Origin: Anaerolineaceae bacterium
Lineage (GTDB): Bacteria; Chloroflexota; Anaerolineae; Anaerolineales; Villigracilaceae
Direction of reading: 5' to 3'
Assembly: GCA_022181005.1 (NCBI GenBank)
Contig: BQMV01000449.1
Span: forward strand, 1-10,606
Length of the DNA: 10,606 bases
Within the stretch, counting starts at the first letter, position 1. Every line of letters starts with the position of its first letter. A model generated the notes under the pieces. It searched no databases and was not told the origin of the DNA. It worked only from the letters and a program-made list of their open reading frames with translations. Of this stretch, positions 1 to 6,436 are shown in pieces. The position numbers and the translations under genes were made by a program.

Positions 1-62
1 AGAACTGCAAACAAACGTCCTAATACATAAGCAGGGTTAGTGACTTGTTCATTGAGTGACAT
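1..62 (-). CDS. cas11c: Cas11c small subunit, internal start inside cas8c (partial)
   Basis: In type I-C systems the small subunit Cas11 is known to be made by a second initiation inside cas8c, yielding a protein of about 120 residues that is the C-terminal part of Cas8c. Here codon 499 of cas8c is ATG (62-60), preceded by AAGGAGG at 77-71 with an 8-nt spacer, a near-ideal Shine-Dalgarno arrangement in the middle of a coding frame. The product would begin MSLNEQVTNPAYVLGRLFAV and continue past the edge. If Cas8c has the usual length, about 80-120 residues would follow, which fits Cas11c. Only 20 codons are visible. The position, frame and ribosome-binding site are read directly; independent translation is inferred from the family. 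Confidence 0.72.
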   Translation of the reverse strand, partial: MSLNEQVTNPAYVLGRLFAV

Positions 63-1556
63 AGTAAGTGCCTCCTTAATTTGGCTGTTAGGGTATTTTC
101 GATACTTACGAACAAGATATGCTTTGATGGTCGCAACACGAACACGATTGATTTTGTGAATTTGCTTATCCTCATCGTCCATGTCTGCGCGAATACGAAT
201 CATCATAGCGTTATATAACGATACAGGGTAAAGCGAGTTGGTCAGAATAGAAGTGAAAACTGCTCCTGTTAAAAGAGGCGCAACTTTTGCTTCTCTCGCC
301 TTTTTAGATACAGTCTCTTTCAAAATCCAGCTTAACTTAATTGGCTTCTCATCCTCTCCAAGTTGTAAGTCAGAATAGTGCATTCCAATTCTTTGTACAA
401 ACTTTATGAATGGCTCTTTGTAAAAAAACCGAATGGATGCACGACCACGATTGGGGGCTTCGATCCCAAGAACATAAAAATCTGTGTTCCAATCTATTTC
501 GTCTATTTCTTTACTCAATCCTTTCGCGTCTATTTTTTCACCATACTTTATTTTTTCTGCAATGTTTCTTAATAGTTTTTCGCCCTGTTTACTCCTAACA
601 GGTACATTTTCAGATTGTTCCTTTATTGGCTCTTCAAATTCTGCTTCTGTTAAACCAGCAAACAAAGAAGCATATATTTCATTGTTACCTTCTGCCCAAT
701 AGACAATTGTCGTATCGTCTATAACAATCTTTTTATTTTCGTTTGCGTCAGAGAGCAGGTGATTTAAAGCCTTTGAATACGCCCGCATTGCCTTCTTGCT
801 GACTTGGGAGTTCATACCTTGAGTGCGATTATAAGATTCGTAGGCGGGGTCATTGAAATTTACCAACGCAACTCCACCGTGATATGGAGCAATTCCCTTT
901 ATCTTAATATCGTGAACACGCGCAATTGGAGCGACTTCTCCAGTTATAAGGCATTGACCTATATAATTCTCGCCGCTTGATTGATTTCGCTCTTCCCATA
1001 GTTGTCGTATTTCTGCGTTTTTATGGACATATTTACCATCAACCATGAAAACAAAATTAGCCTTACCAGCCTTAAGGATGTCATCTAAAAATTTAGCAAT
1101 GACAGGATGTTTTCTTCCTGTGGCAGGATCGTATTTGTCAAGAAAAGCAATCACCGCTTGCGCTTCAATACATTTGGCTTCGGAGAGAATTTCTTTGTTG
1201 TAATCACGAAAGGCTTTGAAGCGTTGTTGGCTATATTTGGGCTTGGATTCATCTTCTAGCGAAATGCCTAAAACATAAGCATTGTTGTCACAAAGAAAAT
1301 ATGCAGGTGGTGTGCTACCCTGACGACCTGGTTGTTCTGGCACAATCATGCTTTGCGGCTTGTCAACCATCTTCTTTCCACGTTGAACTTGTTTGGGGGT
1401 TGGAAGAATATCAAGTAAATCACCTTCAGCAGAAATATTTAGTGCATAACTCACATTGGCAACACTATACCCAGGCTGAGCAATGTCGCTATCTTCATCT
1501 TCGTTTCCTTCTGCCGTTAAAATATCATAGTACCGAGTTAACGCTTGAAGAATCAT
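1..1556 (-). CDS. cas8c: Cas8c (Csd1), type I-C Cascade large subunit, C-terminus cut by window edge
   Basis: Large subunit of the type I-C Cascade complex; in this family it contributes PAM recognition and R-loop formation and helps recruit Cas3. An unbroken frame of 518 codons starts at ATG 1556 and runs off the left edge, so the C-terminus is missing (the family is usually about 570-620 residues). Csd1 hallmarks visible are the opening MILQALTRYYDIL, CLITGE at 202-207 followed by HDIKIKG at 215-221, the N-x-A-Y-E-S-Y...Q...N block at 235-249, ALNHLL at 263-268, YWAE at 286-289 and LGIEAPNRGRASIRFFY at 363-379. The start codon overlaps the cas5 stop (ATGA), and GAGGTG sits 5 nt upstream inside cas5, so translation is probably coupled. 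The gene looks more AT-rich than the WYL half of the cas3 gene. Identification is by recognisable family sequence and operon position, not by a search. Confidence 0.95.
   Translation of the reverse strand, partial: MILQALTRYYDILTAEGNEDEDSDIAQPGYSVANVSYALNISAEGDLLDILPTPKQVQRGKKMVDKPQSMIVPEQPGRQGSTPPAYFLCDNNAYVLGISLEDESKPKYSQQRFKAFRDYNKEILSEAKCIEAQAVIAFLDKYDPATGRKHPVIAKFLDDILKAGKANFVFMVDGKYVHKNAEIRQLWEERNQSSGENYIGQCLITGEVAPIARVHDIKIKGIAPYHGGVALVNFNDPAYESYNRTQGMNSQVSKKAMRAYSKALNHLLSDANENKKIVIDDTTIVYWAEGNNEIYASLFAGLTEAEFEEPIKEQSENVPVRSKQGEKLLRNIAEKIKYGEKIDAKGLSKEIDEIDWNTDFYVLGIEAPNRGRASIRFFYKEPFIKFVQRIGMHYSDLQLGEDEKPIKLSWILKETVSKKAREAKVAPLLTGAVFTSILTNSLYPVSLYNAMMIRIRADMDDEDKQIHKINRVRVATIKAYLVRKYRKYPNSQIKEALTMSLNEQVTNPAYVLGRLFAV
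71..77 (-). promoter_or_regulatory. Internal Shine-Dalgarno for Cas11c
   Basis: AAGGAGG on the minus strand, 8 nt upstream of the in-frame ATG at 62-60. It is at least as strong as the sites used by cas3 (GGAG) and cas8c (GAGGTG), which argues that the internal start is real and not chance coding sequence. Confidence 0.7.
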
Positions 1557-2227
1557 TGTCGCACCTCACCAGTTTTTCTCAAATCCAACACGCCTTTTTT
1601 GAGGAAAGCACGGAAGAACTCAGGCTTAATGTCTGCGGGGTCTGAAAAATTGAGGTCTTTCAACATCCAGCCGAGTTCCATATCTCCAAGCGGGCTTTGT
1701 GGAATTGCTTCCCCATCTTCAATCAGTTCCACTTTTGCGCCGAATTCGCGCGTCCCCAAACAAGGCGCATGGAAATGCTGCCCTTCACGAAAACGGCGCA
1801 GGGCGATGTTGTAGTGTTTCTTGTCTTCTTCCTCTCCAGCATTTTTGTCAAGTACGTCAAAATGTGCCTCAATAACATAATCCACATTTTTTAGAACAAG
1901 TGAGGCGCGTTGCTGGCGAATTTTATTTTCAGTATCAGAGGATACAATATACAAATCCTTGTTCGCGCCATTCATAACTTGCTCCACGTCACTCTTGTTG
2001 ATTTTTTTGCTCACCTCGTTTCTCCGAATGTTCGTGAACTCGATGGGCTTCAACACATGAATTTTGTCTATCACCCAGCGGATGGCGGGCTTCCAGTACA
2101 CCGCTTCGATGATTCCCCGCGCCGCCGATGGGGTCATCACGTCATAACTGACGCGCTCCACCTTCATTTCGGGGCGGGTGAACAAGGCGTAATCGCCGCT
2201 TACTCGAATTTTGATTCCGTATCCCAT
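1553..2227 (-). CDS. cas5c: Cas5c (Cas5d), type I-C pre-crRNA endonuclease and Cascade subunit
   Basis: RAMP-family protein of 224 residues, the usual size. In type I-C, which lacks Cas6, Cas5 cleaves the CRISPR repeat RNA and then stays on the 5' handle of the crRNA in Cascade. The N-terminus has the family pattern GDYALFTRPEMKVERVSYDV (11-30), then YWKP at 44-47. Tyr44, Lys137 and His138 (KKHYNI, 136-141) line up with the catalytic Tyr46, Lys116 and His117 of the Bacillus halodurans enzyme, so it is probably active. GTRE at 158-161 matches the conserved glycine-rich stretch. The start is fixed by AAAAGGAGG at 2243-2235, 7 nt before the ATG. The TGA stop overlaps the cas8c ATG. A hairpin repeat lies between this gene and cas3. 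Confidence 0.95.
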   Translation of the reverse strand: MGYGIKIRVSGDYALFTRPEMKVERVSYDVMTPSAARGIIEAVYWKPAIRWVIDKIHVLKPIEFTNIRRNEVSKKINKSDVEQVMNGANKDLYIVSSDTENKIRQQRASLVLKNVDYVIEAHFDVLDKNAGEEEDKKHYNIALRRFREGQHFHAPCLGTREFGAKVELIEDGEAIPQSPLGDMELGWMLKDLNFSDPADIKPEFFRAFLKKGVLDLRKTGEVRQ

Positions 2228-2249
2228 AGAAGAACCTCCTTTTATTTTT

Positions 2250-2344
2250 CGTCACTGCGAGACGCTCTTGTTCTTTGTCGAAGCAGTCTCCTGTAATAGG
2301 GGATTGCTTCGGCGGGAAGAACAAGAACCCGCCTCGCAATGACG
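2250..2344. repeat. Long imperfect hairpin repeat (copy A) between cas3 and cas5
   Basis: The 95-bp sequence folds back on itself in three segments. The outer arms are 2250-2264 and 2330-2344 (CGTCACTGCGAGACG against CGTCATTGCGAGGCG). The middle arms are a perfect 10-bp pair, TCTTGTTCTT at 2266-2275 and its complement at 2317-2326. The inner arms are CGAAGCAGTCTCCT (2279-2292) and its near-complement at 2298-2311. The ends and the CGAAGCA-TC-CCT core recur in the copy at 10265-10378. This is a dispersed, non-autonomous palindromic repeat of MITE or REP type; it encodes nothing convincing and no target-site duplication is obvious. It fills nearly all of the cas3-cas5 gap. No T-run follows it on the minus strand, so it is more likely an mRNA-stability or attenuation element than a terminator. 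Confidence 0.8.
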
Positions 2345-2352
2345 TAGTAATT

Positions 2353-5300
2353 TTACCCATCAAAAAACAACGCGTCGCCGCCCGCGTCGGCAGGCAGGAC
2401 AAGACCTGTTTTCTCGTTGTAAAACTCTTTCATGCTAGATTCAGTCAAGGCTTGATAAGTGTCATTTACTGTTTCGATAACTCCTTTGCTTTGTAGTTTT
2501 TCAAATTCCTTTTCGTAAATATTGACCGTATAGATTTGCAATTGCCGCGCAAACGTGAACGGATAGGGGTGATTTCTGGCTTTCTCAATTAAATCTTTCG
2601 CCTCCTCGTTGTAGGGAATAACAACTGAAACTGTGTTATTGTCAATCATTCTAAACTCATCCGCCGCTTTTTTGAACTCGAACTCGATCCCGTTATCGAA
2701 GCAAGACAAGATCTTCTTCACGTCAAATGCCTCTTTAGCCTGAACATAGTACAACGAATTAAAATAGTCTTCAATTGCGGCTTTTGAATCAATCTGCCCA
2801 TCGAATTTTCGTATTGCGCTCTCGGCAAACGCCGCGCCTTGCTTGATGAAGATAGGCGTCTTCTTGATAAAAGGCGTTTCGGGGTCAAAGACATAAACAT
2901 CGCTGATATTTCGCTTCATCTCGCGGTTCACCCGCCCCGCCGCCTGAATGATCGAATCCAAGCCTGCCAGCGCCCGAAAGCCGACAGGAAAATCTACGTC
3001 TATGCCTGCCTCCATGACCTGAGTCGAAATCACGCGGCAGAATTTGCCCGCTTTCAATCTCTCTCGAATATCTTCCAAGACGGCTTTACGGTGAGATGGG
3101 CACATCAATGTGGAGAGATGATAATTTCCATCGCCTTCAAGTTGATCAAATAAACCTTTTGCGTGCCTGCGCGTGTTGACAATGCACAACGCCTGCTCGT
3201 GCGCTTTGATCTTCTCCAACAAGTCTGCGTCTGCAACTCTACCGATATTTTTCACCTGCACGCGTTTATAGAAATCGAACAGGGCTTGCGGATCGGGGGC
3301 GAGTTCAGTAAAGATCACTTTGGGCAAACGCTGATTCAATGCGGGTTGAGTCGCTGTGCAAAAGACAGCGCTTACGCCGTAGTTCGTAACTAGTTCTTTG
3401 ATCGCTAACATGCAAGGGTCCAGATATTCACGCGGCAACATTTGCGCTTCATCGAAAATAATGACGCTTTTGGCGATGTTATGTAGTTTGCGGCATTGCC
3501 GCGATTTATTGGCAAATAACGATTCAAAGAATTGCACATTGGTTGTGACTACAATCGGAATATCCCAATTTTCCGAAGCCAATTTAAGTTTTTCCAAAGC
3601 GTCTTTGGTTTCATCATCCACTTCTTCTTCGTTTGCCTGATCTCCCTTTTTCCAATCAAAATTGGAATGATGCTCCAGTACATTTTCAGCGCCTAAATAT
3701 TCTTTGAACACCGCCGCGTTTTGTTCAATAATACTGGTGAACGGGATGACGTAAATCACGCGCTTCAATCCATGCTTTTTGGCGTGGTTCAAAGCAAAAG
3801 CCATCGAAGCCAGCGTTTTTCCGCCGCCTGTGGGAACCGTCAAAGTGAAGAATCCCTGGTCTTGCTCCGCTCCTTCTTTACACGCTTTCAACGTCTCAGT
3901 GCGTTTTTTGTTGATTTCCCCTTGCGGATTTTCAAATTTTTGCATGGCGGCATTGAATGTTTCGCAAAGCTCCTCAATGCTGAGATATCCGCCGCGCGGT
4001 TTTTCTACCTGCTTCATAAAAGTTTCAGTATCTTGGAAATCTGCATCTACCAACGCTGAGAAAATCATGCGAGTCATAAAGGCGACTGAAAATGCTTCGT
4101 TTGAAGTCTTCAGCTTGCGCCCTTTAAGCGCAAGAGACGCAATATCTATTTCTGTTTTGTAGGCGTTGTAATCTTCCAGCTTCTTTTTCTCTACACGAGA
4201 CAATAAAGTCCCAGTCCCATCTACGTCAGAAGCGTCGCCGTAATCAGGAAGTCCCGTATGATGACCAGCAATGCAGTATGAAAGCATGGTGGCTAGATTC
4301 TTCTCAAGCCCATCGTTATTAAACAGTTTTAATATCTCTCTTGCGCCAGCGGTTGCGTGATCTACTTTACGTCCTGAACCTTCCAGTCGTTTTTGAAACG
4401 CCTTTGAATATTTTCCAATATCGTGAAGTAGCGCTGCCATGTGAGCCAAATCGCCAACGTCTGAGTCCTCCCCAAATTCTCTAGCCTTTTTCGCTGTGTC
4501 GAATAGATGTGTCTTCAACAATTGCCAGTCGGTTTTATCTTTGCCTTTGAGTGAATGTCCGTAATATTTAGTTGTCATCTCCACCACCTGATACAACTCC
4601 GCCAGAGACTGCGTTTCTCGTACCAGCGCCTCCCTCAACCCCTTCGGCTCCAACACTTCGCAGTCCGCGCCCCAGCCGCGGATCCAAGGCAGCATCTCGC
4701 GCCATTCGGCGATGTCCACGCTCCAGATACAGCCGCCGTCTTCGGTGTCCAGCACTTTTTCCAGCGGATGCCAAATGCTTTCTTTCACGCGTCTGGTCAC
4801 GGCGGGGGAGAAGCGTAATTTCACTGTGATGGGTTCTTTGCCGCCGACCCAAATTCCCCAGGCGTGTTTGAGCAATTGTTCGTCGTTGAACGATTCGGGG
4901 ATCTCATACGTCTCGCCAGAGAGAAACGCCGAAAGGATGCGGTCCATTTTGAAGGCAAAGATTTGATCGTTGAAATCGCTTTTCGCGATCACATACACGC
5001 TGTCGCTCCAAATGGACGGCTCAATGATATACGGGCTGATCGTGTGGCGGGTGAGTCCCTCGCTCCCCAGCGCCTGATACTCGATGCGCGCTCTTCTCTG
5101 CTCCACCCAAGCCTGCGTAATCGTTTCGATGATTTTGACTTTTTCGGGATTCTTTTCCTGCGCCGACAAACGCTCGGCGGATTTGAGCAAACGCTCGGTC
5201 ATCGGCTGACGTAGTGTGGCGGCGAGCTTCTCGACTGCGTTGACAATGTGCGGCTGGTGAAAGCGAGTCTGGCGGGAGGTTTTGCGCCCCGCCAGATACA

Positions 5301-5538
5301 AGGTCAGCGCCTCGTGTAAATTGAGTTTAATCTCGGAGATGAGTTTTGTACGGGGGATATAATACCGCCCTTGTTCATCCTGTTCAATTGGATACTCACG
5401 GGTTAACTCGACTCGGTCGCGATATATTGTAGTGCGATCCGCGTTCAGTCGATCAGCCATTTCAATATCCGAATAGGCGCGCTGGATATACAGCCGCTTC
5501 ATTTCATCCAATCGTTCTGCTTTAGTCATTCCGCTCAT
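2353..5538 (-). CDS. cas3: HTH-WYL regulator fused to Cas3 HD nuclease-helicase (type I-C)
   Basis: A single 1061-residue protein. Residues 1-320 form a complete WYL-family transcriptional regulator: a helix-turn-helix (about 21-42, AYSDIEMADRLNADRTTIYR), a WYL ligand-binding domain (about 135-215, with VYV at 181-183 where the WYL triad usually sits) and a WCX C-terminal domain (about 235-320, ending LAELYQ). Residues 321-1061 are a full Cas3 (741 residues) that unwinds and degrades target DNA after Cascade recruitment. Its HD nuclease motifs are HD at 372-373, H394, HH at 426-427 and D498/D500. Its helicase motifs are Walker A VPTGGGKT (568-575), DEAQ (696-699), TAT (728-730), STQVMEAGID (838-847) and QAAGRVNR (865-872). 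All key residues are present. The start at 5538 has GGAG 5 nt upstream. The Met at 321 (codon at 4578) has AGGTGG 5 nt upstream and could give free Cas3. The WYL half looks clearly more GC-rich than the Cas3 half. WYL proteins usually regulate defence loci as separate genes; the fusion is unusual. An assembly-level frameshift creating it cannot be excluded. Confidence 0.93.
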   Translation of the reverse strand: MSGMTKAERLDEMKRLYIQRAYSDIEMADRLNADRTTIYRDRVELTREYPIEQDEQGRYYIPRTKLISEIKLNLHEALTLYLAGRKTSRQTRFHQPHIVNAVEKLAATLRQPMTERLLKSAERLSAQEKNPEKVKIIETITQAWVEQRRARIEYQALGSEGLTRHTISPYIIEPSIWSDSVYVIAKSDFNDQIFAFKMDRILSAFLSGETYEIPESFNDEQLLKHAWGIWVGGKEPITVKLRFSPAVTRRVKESIWHPLEKVLDTEDGGCIWSVDIAEWREMLPWIRGWGADCEVLEPKGLREALVRETQSLAELYQVVEMTTKYYGHSLKGKDKTDWQLLKTHLFDTAKKAREFGEDSDVGDLAHMAALLHDIGKYSKAFQKRLEGSGRKVDHATAGAREILKLFNNDGLEKNLATMLSYCIAGHHTGLPDYGDASDVDGTGTLLSRVEKKKLEDYNAYKTEIDIASLALKGRKLKTSNEAFSVAFMTRMIFSALVDADFQDTETFMKQVEKPRGGYLSIEELCETFNAAMQKFENPQGEINKKRTETLKACKEGAEQDQGFFTLTVPTGGGKTLASMAFALNHAKKHGLKRVIYVIPFTSIIEQNAAVFKEYLGAENVLEHHSNFDWKKGDQANEEEVDDETKDALEKLKLASENWDIPIVVTTNVQFFESLFANKSRQCRKLHNIAKSVIIFDEAQMLPREYLDPCMLAIKELVTNYGVSAVFCTATQPALNQRLPKVIFTELAPDPQALFDFYKRVQVKNIGRVADADLLEKIKAHEQALCIVNTRRHAKGLFDQLEGDGNYHLSTLMCPSHRKAVLEDIRERLKAGKFCRVISTQVMEAGIDVDFPVGFRALAGLDSIIQAAGRVNREMKRNISDVYVFDPETPFIKKTPIFIKQGAAFAESAIRKFDGQIDSKAAIEDYFNSLYYVQAKEAFDVKKILSCFDNGIEFEFKKAADEFRMIDNNTVSVVIPYNEEAKDLIEKARNHPYPFTFARQLQIYTVNIYEKEFEKLQSKGVIETVNDTYQALTESSMKEFYNEKTGLVLPADAGGDALFFDG
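4576..4589 (-). promoter_or_regulatory. Possible internal ribosome-binding site and start for unfused Cas3
   Basis: At the WYL/Cas3 junction the minus strand reads AGGTGGTGGAGATGA. AGGTGG (4589-4584) lies 5 nt before an in-frame ATG (4578-4576), exactly where stand-alone type I-C Cas3 proteins begin. It could allow a separate 741-residue Cas3 to be made alongside the fusion. The bases also encode Gln-Val-Val-Glu of the linker, so a chance match is possible. Confidence 0.35.
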
Positions 5539-5657
5539 AAATTCTCCAGATCGCCTCGTCAGGACTACGAAGTCGGCCGAGCAAGCTTCTTATCAACCAA
5601 TATCTTCATTTAGAAAGTCTGCAAGATCCATGTGGAGGCAAATAACACTCTTGAACT

Positions 5658-5697
5658 TGCAACAGCATAGCATACCTGAATAGAGAATTCTGCAACA
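5658..5697 (-). promoter_or_regulatory. Candidate cas operon promoter flanked by two TGCAACA operator-like heptamers
   Basis: On the minus strand, TTGCAG (5695-5690) and TGCTAT (5672-5667) are separated by 17 nt and form a modest -35/-10 pair. One copy of the heptamer TGTTGCA (5697-5691) overlaps the -35; a second (5664-5658) lies where transcription would start. The copies are in the same orientation, 33 bp apart, close to three helical turns. A repressor bound at both would block RNA polymerase. The leader to the cas3 ATG would be about 120 nt; nothing else was recognised in it. The -10 match is weak (3 of 6), so the heptamers are firmer evidence than the promoter. Confidence 0.4.
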
Positions 5698-5699
5698 TA

Positions 5700-5909
5700 T
5701 TACAATTGTTTTTTACGGAACAGCCACAATCCCCCCTTATCATCCTCAGACAGATAAAGTCCCTTCTCTTCGAGGGTAGGCAAGGATCGGGTCACCTCGC
5801 TACGATTAAGACCCAGCAGGCGGGCAATGAATCCCGGCTTTCTTCCTGGGTATTTTTTGATTGTACGATAGATTTTCTCAGCCCGGTCATGATTTATTGG
5901 TCGCGTCAT
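5700..5909 (-). CDS. Small winged-helix DNA-binding protein, candidate cas regulator
   Basis: A 69-residue basic protein beginning MTRPINHDRAEKIY. The stretch from about residue 20 to 45 (PGRKPGFIARLLGLNRSEVT) reads as a helix-turn-helix that follows an initial helix. The C-terminal part EEKGLYLSEDDKGGLWLF resembles the wing hairpin of winged-helix proteins. It has no ligand or catalytic domain. The start at 5909 is preferred because GAGGTG lies 5 nt before it; the same frame opens upstream at ATG 5990, but that extension would place the palindromic promoter inside the gene. The stop is 3 nt from the first operator-like heptamer of the cas promoter and no terminator separates them, so it may also be partly co-transcribed with the cas genes. 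Its own promoter carries the same heptamer, suggesting autoregulation. The precise family is not recognised, and its link to the cas operon is inferred. Confidence 0.7.
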   Translation of the reverse strand: MTRPINHDRAEKIYRTIKKYPGRKPGFIARLLGLNRSEVTRSLPTLEEKGLYLSEDDKGGLWLFRKKQL

Positions 5910-5942
5910 ATTTGCACCTCTGTAATGTGGGTTTGTATCCAC

Positions 5943-5974
5943 TTTACAGAAGGCATGTTGCAAGTACTGCAACA
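5943..5974 (-). promoter_or_regulatory. Candidate promoter with inverted-repeat operator for the winged-helix gene
   Basis: TGTTGCA (5956-5962) and TGCAACA (5968-5974) form a 7-bp inverted repeat around the 5-bp centre AGTAC. On the minus strand, TTGCAG (5972-5967) and TGTAAA (5948-5943), 18 nt apart, make a candidate -35/-10 pair, so one arm covers the -35 and the other lies in the spacer. Position and symmetry fit a dimeric autorepressor site. Confidence 0.45.
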
Positions 5975-6015
5975 GAGTAAAACTAGTCATTCGATAGTTT
6001 CATAAATAGCAGCAT

Positions 6016-6361
6016 ATGGATAAAAGAAAGGCAACAGGCGCGATGACCGCCTATCAATAAAACATCAACCGATTGGAAACATGCCTAGATCGCGGGTCGC
6101 GGCAATCTTTTCTGTCTAGGAGATATATACAGAGGTCAACTTAAGAGCGAATTATCTGCGATGCAGAATCGAATTGATGAACGGTTGTTGGCGAGCTAGG
6201 AAGCCAAAATGATGGGATTTCTTGCCGACTTGCAGGATGATGTTCGGGCATTAAGCGATCTGTCTGTGAGTGAAGAGGAATGGCTTAAATCGTTTGACCT
6301 GAAAAAACATATTGTTCAATTGCTGGCGGAGAAGATGACGATCGACAAAAACCAACAGTAG
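6016..6361 (+). pseudogene. Decayed C-terminal remnant of a serine recombinase
   Basis: No intact gene occupies 5975-6436. Two adjacent plus-strand frames give a degraded coiled-coil tail. From ATG 6016, MDKRKATGAMTAYQ is followed by a TAA and then NINRLETCLD. After a frame change, the frame ending at 6361 reads LGDIYRGQLKSELSAMQNRI and onward to an in-frame TAG at 6197. It resumes as EAKMMGFLADLQDD and ends KHIVQLLAEKMTIDKNQQ. A helical E/K/Q/L-rich stretch with GDI, closing in VQLLAEKMTIDK, resembles the end of serine site-specific recombinases, where a coiled coil is followed by a (V/L)xLLVxKxTID strand. At least two stops and one frameshift make it non-functional. The catalytic and zinc-ribbon domains are absent. 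The short piece 6362-6436 that follows holds nothing recognised. Confidence 0.45.
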
Positions 6362-6436
6362 AAAACAGATAGAGCAAGCCGCTTCTTCATACTACATGTC
6401 AGCTTAGCATTACTCTTTTGTCGAAAGCAAGTAAGA

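Noticed and set aside
1301..1645. 114-codon plus-strand frame over cas8c/cas5
   Set aside because: It is antisense to two clear cas genes, with no ribosome-binding site and no recognisable domain.
2250..2344. Rho-independent terminator splitting the cas operon
   Set aside because: The hairpin is long, but on the minus strand it is followed by A-rich sequence, not a T-run, so classical termination is unlikely.
2142..2402. 86-codon minus-strand frame spanning the hairpin repeat
   Set aside because: It overlaps the cas3 end, the repeat and the cas5 start in a different frame; the product is only translated repeat.
5910..5990. 27-residue N-terminal extension of the winged-helix protein from ATG 5990
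   Set aside because: There is no ribosome-binding site at 5990, whereas GAGGTG lies 5 nt before 5909. The extension would also run through the palindromic promoter.
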